Positions 55,229 to 64,000 of a stretch of 64,000 bases of DNA are shown here, piece after piece. The notes under the pieces were generated by a model, which saw nothing but the letters and a program-made list of their open reading frames with translations, had not been told where the DNA came from and made no database searches. This DNA is from Endozoicomonas sp965232255. Its GTDB lineage: Bacteria; Pseudomonadota; Gammaproteobacteria; Pseudomonadales; Endozoicomonadaceae. Numbering within the stretch: position 1 is the stretch's first letter; each line of letters starts with the position of its first letter. Where the stretch lies: positions 2,852,001 to 2,916,000 of the forward strand of contig OZ246962.1 in assembly GCA_965232255.1 (NCBI GenBank). The letters run 5' to 3'. Made by a program: the position numbers and the translations under genes.

Positions 55229-56401
55229 ATGGAAAGCGGTCCTCTGCTCTTCTCTTTCTTTTTGATTTTTACCGGGGCAGCGCTACTCGCCACTGGCGCC
55301 TTATTCACTCGCCAGCCATTGTTGGTGGCCTATATAGCCCTTGGTGCCATCCTCGGGCCGTATGGTATGGAAGTGGTAAACGACACCAATCTACTAAACG
55401 ATATCGCCCATGTGGGGATTATCTTTCTACTGTTCCTGTTAGGCCTTGATATGCAACCGGGCCATCTGGCTCATTTGCTGAAAAAAACCGCTACCGTTGG
55501 TTTGCTCAGTTCCTTCCTTTTTGCCGTGGCCGGCTACGGACTTGGTCGGGCATTTGGTTTACCGGCTGTTGAGTCGGTCATTATTGGCACCAGTATGATG
55601 TTTTCCAGCACCATCATTGGTATCAAACTCCTGCCTACCACTGTTTTACACCACAAACACACCGGTGAGATGATGGTCAGTTTGCTGTTGTTGCAGGATT
55701 TGATGGCCATCATCGCTTTGCTGCTACTTTATAATCTCAACCCTGAGCACAATGGCAGTTACAATGAGTTGATCATGGCGTTTATTGCGCTGCCCGCCCT
55801 GATTTTCAGTGCCATCATGATGGTGAAATACCTTTTGCTACCGTTGATGACTCGCTTTGATCGTTTCTATGAATATCTGTTTCTGATGGCACTTGGCTGG
55901 TGTCTTGGCATTGCCGAGCTGGCTCACAGTCTTAACCTCTCTTATGAAATTGGTGCTTTTATTGCCGGCATCAGCATCGCTACCAGTCCCATAGCGCAAT
56001 ACATTGCCATTAACCTGAAACCCTTGAGAGATTTTTTCCTGATACTGTTTTTCTTTTCTATTGGTGCCAGCTTTAATCTCGACCTGATCAGCCATGTGCT
56101 GCTCCCAGCCTTGGTGATGGCCGGCGTAGTTGTGGTTATTAAACCAGTGGTGTTTGGTTTTCTGTTGCGTAAAGCCAGCGAGAATCGGGCCACCGCTTGG
56201 GAGGTGGGTTTTCGTCTCGGCCAAACCAGTGAGTTCTCAATTCTGATTGCTGCCTTTGCCAGTAGCCAGGGCCTTATTGGCTCTATTCCGGCTCATGTCA
56301 TTCAGGCAACGGCAATTTTGTCGCTGATCGTCTCTTCCTATATCGTGGTCTTTCGTTTTGAGTCGCCCATTGCCTTGTCTGAGCATCTGCGCCGGGACTG
56401 A
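55229..56401 (+). CDS. Kef/CPA2-type monovalent cation-proton antiporter
   Basis: 390 residues with 11-12 hydrophobic helices and no C-terminal TrkA-N domain. Typical CPA2 sections are LVAYIALGAILGPYGMEVV, VGIIFLLFLLGLDM, MMFSSTIIGIKLL and LLLQDLMAIIALL. The start is at ATG 55229 following a weak site. It would exchange K+ or Na+ for protons across the inner membrane. The last 104 bases overlap the 3' end of the convergent OTU protease gene. The ion specificity is unknown. Confidence 0.9.
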   Translation: MESGPLLFSFFLIFTGAALLATGALFTRQPLLVAYIALGAILGPYGMEVVNDTNLLNDIAHVGIIFLLFLLGLDMQPGHLAHLLKKTATVGLLSSFLFAVAGYGLGRAFGLPAVESVIIGTSMMFSSTIIGIKLLPTTVLHHKHTGEMMVSLLLLQDLMAIIALLLLYNLNPEHNGSYNELIMAFIALPALIFSAIMMVKYLLLPLMTRFDRFYEYLFLMALGWCLGIAELAHSLNLSYEIGAFIAGISIATSPIAQYIAINLKPLRDFFLILFFFSIGASFNLDLISHVLLPALVMAGVVVVIKPVVFGFLLRKASENRATAWEVGFRLGQTSEFSILIAAFASSQGLIGSIPAHVIQATAILSLIVSSYIVVFRFESPIALSEHLRRD

Positions 56402-57287
56402 CTTTGGGATCAACGCCCATAAAGTGATTCTGATCATGCACCAGCACAATGGTGTTTGCTGGTATCAACTGTGGCGACATTTGACTTAACCAGTCAATTT
56501 TCACGCCATTTTCATCAACGGCAAAGGTCACCTCTCCCAAAATATTGATGATAACGATTGGTCTTGCCAGTAAGCGGGCAGCAAAGTAGGCATCTAGCTG
56601 GTCGGCATAACAGTCAGGCGTGCCAATTTCTTCAAGTCCTGAATGAATTTCTGCATATGCCACATCGCCGCGCAGGCGAGCGTAGGCACGCCCTTCTACC
56701 GCAGTAAAAGCTGGGTCCACCTGTGGATGGCGCTGTAGCCAAGTCCTGGCAAACTCCGCGACGCGCAAGCGCAATTCCAAAGCTGTTGCTACGGTTGTTG
56801 GGCATTGGTGGGCAATCGCATCGTAAAAACAGTTGCCATCGCGAGAGCTTGGGTAGAGGTGATAACCGTGCATGGCCAACATTTTTTGTGCTCTGTGTTC
56901 TTGAATCGCAAGGGCATCACTTATGAGAGCATCACTTATAGAGTTGCCAGTAACGGTAGTGGTGGCTGCCGTTGGGTTTGCCGATGCCAATGGGCTAATG
57001 CTTTTTGTTGCGAAGGGAGAAAATGGCGCCTGACTTTTGCTGCGCATGTAGCCATAGACTGCCCCAGCTAACACCACCGAAACAGCAGCTGCCGCAAGTG
57101 CGGCGGTAAAAGTGCTGGCGACCACCGCTAAGGCAAACCCCGTCAGCCCCCCCAGTCCAAGCACCACAACGCCAGCGATACCACGTACGCTACGCAATTG
57201 GCTCCAGTGTTTGATTTGGACGGTGGTGGTATCACTTGGCGACGGTTGAACTTGTTGCGAAACAGCCGAAGTAGCAACGGCATTCAT
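56298..57287 (-). CDS. OTU-like cysteine protease, predicted membrane-anchored
   Basis: A 329-residue protein. Residues 36-80 hold two Gly/Ala-rich hydrophobic helices. The OTU domain starts at about residue 138, with the catalytic cysteine C153 in SSRDGNCFYDAI (D150-G-N-C) and the histidine H288 in VLVHDQNHFMG. The C-terminus is basic (PRYRKRRSATKLPLP). In eukaryotes and in bacterial effectors OTU domains cleave ubiquitin chains; here it is only a candidate. The gene overlaps the antiporter gene by 104 bp at their 3' ends. No secretion signal is visible. Confidence 0.85.
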   Translation of the reverse strand: MNAVATSAVSQQVQPSPSDTTTVQIKHWSQLRSVRGIAGVVVLGLGGLTGFALAVVASTFTAALAAAAVSVVLAGAVYGYMRSKSQAPFSPFATKSISPLASANPTAATTTVTGNSISDALISDALAIQEHRAQKMLAMHGYHLYPSSRDGNCFYDAIAHQCPTTVATALELRLRVAEFARTWLQRHPQVDPAFTAVEGRAYARLRGDVAYAEIHSGLEEIGTPDCYADQLDAYFAARLLARPIVIINILGEVTFAVDENGVKIDWLSQMSPQLIPANTIVLVHDQNHFMGVDPKVSPGADAQTRQWATQNERPRYRKRRSATKLPLPE

Positions 57288-57378
57288 TGTTTGTACCTTT
57301 GCAGGTTATCTCGTTTTGTTTGACCGTTACTTGGCTCTATAGTTCAAAATAACCCGCAGATGCTCCGGAGACAGACGC

Positions 57379-58431
57379 TCAGGAGAAAAAGCGGCTGTTG
57401 TTGAATCGTCCCCACCACTTCACTAGCGTATTATCCAAAGCAGATTCAGCGGCCAGACCAAGCTTATCGGTAACACTTTTTTTCACCACGTATTCGACCT
57501 GTATCAGGTCGGCCTGATCAACTTTTTGATAGATATACTCATCACTGGTGCTGATTTCATCGATCAGATGCAAGCCCAGGGCTTTTTGGCCGTACCAAAT
57601 CTCACCAGTGGCAACCTGATCAATATCAACCACTTCTCGTTCAGTTTTAACAAACTCCTTGAACAGTTCATAGGTGTCATCCAGGTCCTGAATAAACTTT
57701 TTGCGTCCTTTTTCTGTGTTTTCGCCAAGTATGGTCAGTGTGCGTTTGTATTTACCGGCAGTGTGCAGTTCTATGTCAACGTCGTGTTTTTTCAACAGCC
57801 GATAGACGTTGGGTACTTGTGCCACGACGCCAATGGAGCCGAGTATGGCAAACGGTGCGGCAACAATATGATTGGCAACACAGGCCATCATATAACCACC
57901 ACTGGCAGCGACCTTGTCCACGGTAACTGTTAACTTGACGCCTTTATCGCGGATTCGCTTCAGCTGCGATGCGGCCAGACCATAGGAGTGAACCAGCCCA
58001 CCACCGCTTTCCAGGCGCACCACTACTTCGTCGGTCTCTTTATCAGCCAGGGAGAGAATAGCGGTAATCTCCTCACGCAGTGATTTGACCGCGGAGGCTT
58101 TGATATCGCCATGGAAATCGAGCACGAAGACCCTGGGTTTGATCACCTCGACATCAGGATTTTTTTTCTTCGCTTTCTTTTCCGCCTTAGCTTTCTCTTT
58201 TTCTTCTTTTGCTGCTTTTTTCAACTGGTCTTTATCCAGCAGCGCTTCTTTCAGGTCAGTCTGCAGATGCTCGTAGTGTTCGTTGAGTCGAGTGATCTCA
58301 AGATGCCCTTTGTTGTGCATTTTTTTGGTCTTTTGGCCAAGTGCAGCGACCAAAGCGGCAAGAATCGCTATGCCACCAATAATGGTGACTGTTTTAGCGA
58401 GAAATAAAATAAAATCTGCCAGGTACTCCAA
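57379..58431 (-). CDS. sohB: Protease SohB
   Basis: 350 residues from a TTG at 58431, which follows AAGGAG by the normal distance; the protein then starts at LLEYLADFILFLAKTVT as in other SohB proteins. The in-frame ATG at 58500 adds residues without a ribosome site. It has an N-terminal membrane helix, then a Lys-rich linker, then an S49 peptidase domain with the serine in VAASGGYMMACVANHIVAAP and the lysine in HTAGKYKRTLTILGENT. It is an inner-membrane, periplasm-facing peptidase of unknown main role. It is divergent from the sirtuin gene. Confidence 0.93.
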   Translation of the reverse strand: MEYLADFILFLAKTVTIIGGIAILAALVAALGQKTKKMHNKGHLEITRLNEHYEHLQTDLKEALLDKDQLKKAAKEEKEKAKAEKKAKKKNPDVEVIKPRVFVLDFHGDIKASAVKSLREEITAILSLADKETDEVVVRLESGGGLVHSYGLAASQLKRIRDKGVKLTVTVDKVAASGGYMMACVANHIVAAPFAILGSIGVVAQVPNVYRLLKKHDVDIELHTAGKYKRTLTILGENTEKGRKKFIQDLDDTYELFKEFVKTEREVVDIDQVATGEIWYGQKALGLHLIDEISTSDEYIYQKVDQADLIQVEYVVKKSVTDKLGLAAESALDNTLVKWWGRFNNSRFFS

Positions 58432-58623
58432 AAGAATCTCCTTTTTAACGGTGCACACCATATGCCCGCGCAGCGCCATTAGATGATTGCGGGTAAACAC
58501 CCGTACTTTACACTACGTCAGAGTTGCACAACAAAAATATTATGGGGCGTTTCGGGAGTTGTTTCGCGCCGGACAATAGCTGACACTCCACATCATCCCT
58601 ACGACCCGAAAGAGCCTATTACC

Positions 58624-59331
58624 ATGACTGCTGACTTCTCACGTAACCGTTCCATCGTCGTCTTGACTGGTGCGGGTATTTCTGCTGAATCCGGCCTGAG
58701 CACTTTTCGTTTGAAAGATGGTTTGTGGGACAATCACTCAGTGGAGGACGTAGCTACGCCAGAGGCCTTCAGCCGCAATCCGGCCCTGGTGCATGAGTTT
58801 TATAATGCCAGGCGCCAGCAGCTTAACTCCGTTGCCCCAAATGCAGCTCACCTGGCACTGGCTGAATTTGAGCAACAGTTTCCCGGTGATTTTTTGCTGG
58901 TTACCCAGAATGTTGATGACCTTCACGATCGGGCTGGCTCGAAAAACCTGATCCACATGCACGGTGAGCTGCTGGAATCGCGTTGCACAGCTTGCGATGC
59001 TGTTGAAAGAATCGATCATGACTTGACCACTGATAGCGTCTGCCCCCACTGTCATCGCCAAGGAACGGTGCGCCCGAATATTGTCTGGTTTGGTGAAATG
59101 CCCCTGGACATGGAGCGAATTTACCATGCTTTGGCCCAATGTGACCTCTTCGTCAGCATCGGTACCTCCGGGAATGTCTATCCCGCGGCCGGCTTTTGTC
59201 AGGAAGCCAAAATAGCTGGAGCGCAAACTATCGAGTTGAACCTTGACCCGAGCGAAGTGGCTAGTGGTTTTGATATTTGCCAGTACGGATTAGCAACGCA
59301 ACTGGTACCTGATTTTTTCCGGCTACCTTGA
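58624..59331 (+). CDS. cobB: NAD-dependent protein deacylase (sirtuin, CobB type)
   Basis: 235 residues from the ATG at 58624. NAD-binding GAGISAESGLSTFR is at residues 15-28, the catalytic histidine lies in IHMHGELLESRC, QNVDDLHDRAG is intact, and the zinc site is CTAC...CPHC. The Y-x-x-R pair (HEFYNARRQQL) marks class III sirtuins that remove succinyl or malonyl groups as well as acetyl. The length is typical of short CobB forms. It reverses lysine acylation on metabolic enzymes. Confidence 0.95.
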   Translation: MTADFSRNRSIVVLTGAGISAESGLSTFRLKDGLWDNHSVEDVATPEAFSRNPALVHEFYNARRQQLNSVAPNAAHLALAEFEQQFPGDFLLVTQNVDDLHDRAGSKNLIHMHGELLESRCTACDAVERIDHDLTTDSVCPHCHRQGTVRPNIVWFGEMPLDMERIYHALAQCDLFVSIGTSGNVYPAAGFCQEAKIAGAQTIELNLDPSEVASGFDICQYGLATQLVPDFFRLP

Positions 59332-59428
59332 GCATCGTTGACACTCCTTGCCAATGCTCATAACCTCATAGACACCAGTCGTATAAAAAAACATAACCAT
59401 AACAACAATGAAACAAGGACAGCAAATT

Positions 59429-59743
59429 ATGAGCACCGTCAGCGAAATCATTGACTCCATGCAGGCGCGCTTTGATGCCGAAGCCGCCGCTGGTATGGAT
59501 GAAGTATTCCAGTTTGATCTTGCCGATACCGATAGTTGGCACCTGGTTATAAAAGACGGCACTTGTAATATGGTTGACGGCCCACACGACGATCCAAGTG
59601 TTACGCTGACCATGGACAGCGCCACCATGCAGTCCATCATGGCCGGTAAAATGAACGGGATGCAGGCATTTATGACGGGCAAACTCCGGGCTGCGGGTAA
59701 CATGATGCTGGCTACCAAACTCAATGACCTGTTCCCACTTTAA
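59429..59743 (+). CDS. SCP2 sterol-carrier domain protein
   Basis: 104 residues from the ATG at 59429, which follows AAGGA. The SCP2 domain features are QFDLADTDSWHLVIKDGTCNMVDG, then DPSVTLTMDSATMQSIMAGKMNGMQAFMTGKLRAAGNM. Bacterial SCP2-domain proteins bind lipids or fatty acyl-CoA in a hydrophobic tunnel. No partner is evident. It stands alone between the sirtuin gene and pabB. Confidence 0.9.
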   Translation: MSTVSEIIDSMQARFDAEAAAGMDEVFQFDLADTDSWHLVIKDGTCNMVDGPHDDPSVTLTMDSATMQSIMAGKMNGMQAFMTGKLRAAGNMMLATKLNDLFPL

Positions 59744-59799
59744 CCTGCACCAACCTGCACCAGTCGTTCATCGGCAACAATCGTTGCCTGCCAATTGCG

Positions 59800-59831
59800 A
59801 TCTCACCGCAGCCTCGTTGCCGAGGTGAGAT
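59800..59831 (+). terminator. Hairpin after the SCP2 gene
   Basis: ATCTCACC (59800-59807) and GGTGAGAT (59824-59831) can pair, with an inner CCTCG/CGAGG option. It lies in the 240-bp gap before pabB. No T-run follows. Confidence 0.4.
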
Positions 59832-59983
59832 TGATCAATCGTCATACCTTCATCAGTGCGGTGAGTGGTCGCCAGAGCCCATTTACTTGGCAAATTACTG
59901 GTTTTCTCACCCATAGTCCTACCAATTTATGACATGCTCCTGTGCTCCGGTTACACTGGTCGCTGCATTGTTCGGACCTGCAT

Positions 59984-61444
59984 ATGAAGAACCTGACCAT
60001 CATGGAGCTGGCCTATAAAGACGACGCCAGCCACTATTTTGAGCACTTTGTTCACCTCCCCTATTCGTGTTTTTTCGACAGTTCGGTATTTGATGGACAA
60101 AAAGCACACTGCAAAACCACGGCCGACCGTTATGACATCCTGACCGCGGAGCCAGCCAGACATTACACGGTCACCCCCAACGGTGAGCTGGTTGTTCGTG
60201 ACCGCATCACCGGCACAAAGAACATCTATACCGATCACAAGCCACTGGCAAGATTAACGGCTGATCTGCAGGCAATGAGCCAGGTAGAACCTGTGGACTT
60301 GCCATTTACCGGCGGTATTGCCGGTTTCTGGGGATACGAATTGTGCGAACAGTTTGAGCGCATTCCCCGTAGGGATACCAGCATGCCCCATATGTCGGTG
60401 GGGCTTTATCATTGGGCAGTGATCATTGATCATCAAGAGCACCGCGCCTCACTGGTGTGCCATCCCGATATCCATCCCCCGCTGCAAGCACAGATTTTGA
60501 GTCTTTTGGCCAGCGACCTTAAAAGTCGTGACAAGGCGCATTTCCAACTGCTGGCTCCCTTCGCAGCAACCCAGTCTCAAAGCGAGTACCAGCAGGCCTT
60601 TGACCGGATTCAACAATATATCTGCGCTGGAGACTGTTACGAGGTCAACTTGACCCAACGGTTCAGCGCGCCCTTTTGCGGTTGCAGCTGGACGGCATAT
60701 TGCCACTTGCGCACCGTGACCCAGGCTCCCTACTCTGCCTACCTTGGTCACCCGGATTTCGCCATTCTCAGTCATTCGCCGGAGCAGTTTATTCGCTTTA
60801 AAGACGGCAAAGTAGTCACCAACCCGATCAAGGGCACTCGTCCAAGAGGCGTGACAGTGCTCGAAGACCAAGCCATTGCCCACGAATTACAACATTGTCA
60901 GAAAGATCAGGCTGAGAACCTGATGATTGTTGACTTACTGCGTAACGACCTTGGCAAGGTGTGCAAAATTGGCACAGTGTCCGTGCCAAGGTTGTTCGCC
61001 CTGGAAAGTTACACCAATGTACACCACCTGGTCAGCACTGTAACCGGTGAGCTGGCCGATAAGCACGATGCCTTTGATTTATTAGCCAGCACGTTTCCCG
61101 GTGGCTCCATTACCGGTGCCCCGAAAATACGTTCCATGGAAATTATTCGCGAGCTGGAACCTGTGGCGCGCTCAGTCTACTGCGGCTCTATTGGCTATAT
61201 CAGCGCCGATGGGACTATGGACACCAACATCGCTATTCGCACCATTTTGGCTAAAGATGGTGAAATGCACTGTTGGGGTGGAGGTGCCATTGTCGCTGAT
61301 TCAGACTGGAAATCGGAATACCAGGAATCTATCACCAAAGTGAGCAACCTGATGATGAGTCTTGAATCTCACCTATGCGCGCAAACAGTGCCTTCATGCA
61401 ACCAGAAAAAAGACAGTTTTCGTCCATTGTCTGACATACCGTGA
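59984..61444 (+). CDS. pabB: Aminodeoxychorismate synthase component I
   Basis: 486 residues from the ATG at 59984; alternative starts are 59942 and 60002. The chorismate-binding domain has the PabB lysine in NPIKGTRPRG (TrpE has Ala there), the SITGAPKIRSMEIIRELEP section and CGSIGYISADGTMDTNIAIRT. It makes 4-amino-4-deoxychorismate for folate with the PabA glutaminase. PabA and PabC are not adjacent. Confidence 0.96.
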   Translation: MKNLTIMELAYKDDASHYFEHFVHLPYSCFFDSSVFDGQKAHCKTTADRYDILTAEPARHYTVTPNGELVVRDRITGTKNIYTDHKPLARLTADLQAMSQVEPVDLPFTGGIAGFWGYELCEQFERIPRRDTSMPHMSVGLYHWAVIIDHQEHRASLVCHPDIHPPLQAQILSLLASDLKSRDKAHFQLLAPFAATQSQSEYQQAFDRIQQYICAGDCYEVNLTQRFSAPFCGCSWTAYCHLRTVTQAPYSAYLGHPDFAILSHSPEQFIRFKDGKVVTNPIKGTRPRGVTVLEDQAIAHELQHCQKDQAENLMIVDLLRNDLGKVCKIGTVSVPRLFALESYTNVHHLVSTVTGELADKHDAFDLLASTFPGGSITGAPKIRSMEIIRELEPVARSVYCGSIGYISADGTMDTNIAIRTILAKDGEMHCWGGGAIVADSDWKSEYQESITKVSNLMMSLESHLCAQTVPSCNQKKDSFRPLSDIP

Positions 61445-61525
61445 ACTTTCTGCGGATAATTACAGTCCAAGAAGTACTGGGTGCAGTCGTTTGGTGATGC
61501 ACTCAGCGATGGGCCGTGAACCCCA

Positions 61526-61650
61526 GGAACAGGGAACAGGGAACAGGGAACAGGGAACAGGGAACAGGGAACAGGGAACAGGGAACAGGGAACAGGGAAC
61601 AGGGAACAGGGAACAGGGAACAGGGAACAGGGAACAGGGAACAGGGAACG
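61526..61650 (+). repeat. GGAACAG heptanucleotide minisatellite, about 17.7 copies
   Basis: Seventeen perfect tandem GGAACAG units run from 61526 to 61644, and a partial unit follows to 61650. As 7 is not a multiple of 3, the array reads as one seven-residue repeat in every frame, so both the plus-strand (EQGTGNR) and minus-strand repetitive frames are artefacts. It lies between pabB and the orphan gene starting at 61716. Confidence 0.97.
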
Positions 61651-61715
61651 TGTGAGTGAAAGTACAACCTTCCTTCATGTCAACCTGACGAAAAAAGTTT
61701 TTGCAAGGGGGCTGT

Positions 61716-63965
61716 ATGCTCGATCGTTTAGTACCGGTGAATCTTTTCCAGTCGGTAAGTGAATTCGGTCGTGCGTCGGCTTCTGCCGATGCCGATCAGC
61801 AGTCTGTATCCGCGTCTACCTCTTGCAGCGAATGCAGCAAATACCGCGAACAAAAGCAACTCAGTCACTATCACTGCACCCCTCACCACTGCACACATCA
61901 CGTCGGCCCAGAACCGTCTGTCAGTATCAAGTTCAATGAAGTTTTCCAGAAAATCAACAGGCTTCTTGAGAATGACGACCCCGATTATTTGTTTGCTTAC
62001 CTCGATCGAGCTGAAATTTTTAAAACCATCAAAAGCTTTGGCTCTGATGAAAGAAAGAGGCTGGCTCGGTTACTGTATAAAGATGCCAGTTATAGCCATG
62101 CCCACAGTGCGTTTGGAACGAATGCCGGTTATCACTTAGCGATGCAGCCAACCTCGGATCAATATATGGTTGCTACCATATGTTCCTTGCTGGAAACAGA
62201 AGATTGTCAAAAATCGAAAAAATGGCTGGTTCGTCGCGCTGATTATCACAACCATTCCCGCCATGTGGCACACCTGAAAAACGAAAAAGCCAGCCATGTC
62301 CCACAACATTTTGTTGAGGAGCTCACCAACTTGACGGTATCTCCCGGGTCCCGGGCGTATTTCGCTATTCATGCTGGCAGACCCAGCAAAAATATTGCCA
62401 TACCGTGTCGTGTCTGTTTTGTTCATACCACTGATGAAAAAGCCCATGCCCAGCTTTTTCATCCCCATGGGCTGGCGCGGGTGGGCAAGAATGAGGTACC
62501 AACCCGACTGGCTTTCTCGGAACGGTTTTTACAAGTATTGGACAGCTCACGTTTGTCGGAACCAATAAAAGAGCGTTTGTTCCCGCCCGTACTGTATCGC
62601 CTGTTTAATAAAGTCGGTTGCAATTATGCGGCATTATCGCACAGTGCACAGCTGCTTCCCGAGGCGTTTCTCAGTGACGAGCTACGCCTTAATCTTGACC
62701 AGTCAAGTAAAGATTATATTGCCCTGATAAAAACCTATGTGACCAAGCGGACTTCTGATAACACCGAGGCTATTGTTGGCTGCCTTAAAACGTTAGTAAA
62801 TTGCGCCACCAACGTACCGGCATTGGCCCAGGTAGGAGCAGAAATCAAAGCGATTTTGCAACAACGACAGGTTGCCATACCTCAGGACACAGTAGCGCAG
62901 CGGTTTCTGGTAAAAAAATTTCCCATGCCAATATCGTTAGCTCACGCCAACAACAGACTCTCTGACACCAGGGCAAGCTTACTGGCGCTGAATATTGCTG
63001 CCCAGCCTACTCAATGGCACCTGGCGGCCAGAGGCGATGGAGAAGACTTCTTCTCGCGCACAGCCATGCGCGACATCGTGCAACTGGCTATGGATGCCGT
63101 CAGTGCCCGCAATGGCAGTGATGTACGCCCCGGATCCGCACCAGTGTTCATTGGCCATGTTCCATCAGAGATTGCTGATGGAATTGCCGCGAAGCACGGC
63201 TTTCTTGACTGCATCCACGGTGGAAACATCCTGCACGGCAAGTACTCTCATGCGTTGGCGATAACTTGCCTGGCTTATCAGGTGGGTTTAACCCAGAAGG
63301 TGCTAGGCGCCATTATCAATCATTCCTTGTGGGGTAAAATTTTCGATCGGAACCCCCATGGGGCTGTGGATGCTGAACGAGAATCGTCAAATTTGCCGTT
63401 TATCAAGCTCAATCGCACTAAATCGCTGATGTTTAATAATTCTCCTTATAAGCTTCACGCTTTACTCACCACCGGGCAGCTTTCTGCCAGTCTTGAGGAA
63501 ATAGCCATCGTAATAGCCCACTCTTGCGAGCCAGATCATTTATTGCACCGACTGGCTTGCCGGATGGGCATGTCTGAGCCGCTGACACTGGATAAGCTGG
63601 CACAGTTAACCGACGATATCCGGGTATTGGAGATGGTCCTGGCCACAAAGCACTTAAACTCCATGGAGCAGATCAATCGTGCCCTGGGCAAGTCCTGTGA
63701 GGAGTTGTACGATCCGGGCGTGATCCGCGGCTATCTTGATGACGGTACGCCGAGTATTGGCAACTTCCCCAACAGCGATGGGGAGCTTGAGAGAAAAAAA
63801 GCGAAAAAGTATCTGGCCAAACACTGTCAGGTGATGGGAATTCAGCTTGCTGACGACAGTGATGCTTGCGCAAGCGCGAGAACCATCAAGATCGCTACTG
63901 AAGCTGACATTGATAAATGCAATGTTTTTGTCGTCTATCCGCCCATTGCTCAAAGCAAACAATAG
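61716..63965 (+). CDS. Large orphan protein (749 aa)
   Basis: Starts at the ATG at 61716 with AAGGGGG before it; a TTG 15 bases upstream is less likely. The N-terminal 75 residues are rich in Ser, Ala, His and Cys and look disordered (SASADADQQ, CSECSKYREQKQ, HYHCTPHHCTHH). The rest is largely helical with no membrane segment or signal peptide. A region at about residues 495-560 has several histidines in helical context (CIHGGNILHGKYSHALAITC). No family is recognised with certainty. Together with the preceding minisatellite and other orphan genes it could be a host-directed protein, but nothing in the sequence proves secretion. Confidence 0.7.
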   Translation: MLDRLVPVNLFQSVSEFGRASASADADQQSVSASTSCSECSKYREQKQLSHYHCTPHHCTHHVGPEPSVSIKFNEVFQKINRLLENDDPDYLFAYLDRAEIFKTIKSFGSDERKRLARLLYKDASYSHAHSAFGTNAGYHLAMQPTSDQYMVATICSLLETEDCQKSKKWLVRRADYHNHSRHVAHLKNEKASHVPQHFVEELTNLTVSPGSRAYFAIHAGRPSKNIAIPCRVCFVHTTDEKAHAQLFHPHGLARVGKNEVPTRLAFSERFLQVLDSSRLSEPIKERLFPPVLYRLFNKVGCNYAALSHSAQLLPEAFLSDELRLNLDQSSKDYIALIKTYVTKRTSDNTEAIVGCLKTLVNCATNVPALAQVGAEIKAILQQRQVAIPQDTVAQRFLVKKFPMPISLAHANNRLSDTRASLLALNIAAQPTQWHLAARGDGEDFFSRTAMRDIVQLAMDAVSARNGSDVRPGSAPVFIGHVPSEIADGIAAKHGFLDCIHGGNILHGKYSHALAITCLAYQVGLTQKVLGAIINHSLWGKIFDRNPHGAVDAERESSNLPFIKLNRTKSLMFNNSPYKLHALLTTGQLSASLEEIAIVIAHSCEPDHLLHRLACRMGMSEPLTLDKLAQLTDDIRVLEMVLATKHLNSMEQINRALGKSCEELYDPGVIRGYLDDGTPSIGNFPNSDGELERKKAKKYLAKHCQVMGIQLADDSDACASARTIKIATEADIDKCNVFVVYPPIAQSKQ

Positions 63966-64000
63966 TTACCTGGCTTAAAAAAACAATAGTTGCCTTGCGT

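Noticed and set aside
61526..61650. Possible CRISPR array
   Set aside because: The repeats are contiguous 7-mers with no spacers and no cas genes are near.
61362..61655. Repetitive plus-strand frame encoding EQGTGNR repeats, and its minus-strand partner at 61460-61678
   Set aside because: Both are translations of the heptamer minisatellite; any frame through a 7-bp repeat stays open. Start codons lack ribosome sites.

Overview
The window is a bacterial chromosome segment from a gammaproteobacterium. The gene orders uvrY-uvrC-pgsA-tRNA, aat-bpt-infA/clpA-clpS, mnmA-hflD-purB and prpB-prpC-acnD-prpF are all gammaproteobacterial, and the genes are most like those of marine Oceanospirillales. 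Several proteins look eukaryote-like or host-directed (LIM plus DA1-type peptidase, OTU-type cysteine protease, large orphan proteins). This suggests an animal-associated genus such as Endozoicomonas or a relative; that placement is inference.

Layout. 1-7186 is the tail end of a prophage: a tail protein fragment, a tail/baseplate protein, an NlpC/P60-like assembly protein, a 1358-residue tail-tip (J-like) protein with fibronectin repeats, a tail fibre with a collar domain, and a fibre-assembly protein, all joined by overlaps. 7187-10734 is an A+T-richer mobile-element control region. It holds a winged-helix regulator and then a KfrA-like coiled-coil protein coupled to a tyrosine recombinase, preceded by two striking inverted repeats: 14-6-14 and a perfect 44-bp palindrome. 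10844-11782 encodes the LIM/DA1-like peptidase.

11809-20170 is core genome: tRNA-Cys, tRNA-Leu and a second tRNA-Cys, then pgsA, uvrC, uvrY, and etfA-etfB divergent from ETF-quinone oxidoreductase, then a YiiX-like amidase. 20171-21888 is sparse, with a pterin dehydratase and a coiled-coil protein. 21889-31515 is core again: N-degron transferases and ClpAS, infA, icd, mnmA, hflD, purB. 31512-39000 holds an EmrAB-type efflux pair, a threonine/serine dehydratase, an H-NOX gas sensor with its soluble hybrid kinase, and pyruvate kinase.

39360-45121 is the methylcitrate operon, which converts propionyl-CoA plus oxaloacetate to succinate and pyruvate. 45122-52868 is accessory: an orphan gene bracketed by 59-bp direct repeats, an APC permease with a beta-galactosidase, and a frameshifted IS5-family element. 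52869-64000 mixes orphans (a 569-residue membrane protein, the OTU protease, a 749-residue protein behind a heptamer minisatellite) with housekeeping genes: a DUF2970 protein, a Kef-type antiporter, sohB, a sirtuin, an SCP2 protein and pabB.

The best candidate for an undescribed system is the palindrome-controlled KfrA-like/tyrosine recombinase pair at 8448-10734. Its upstream 14-6-14 repeat has the geometry of a recombination core site.
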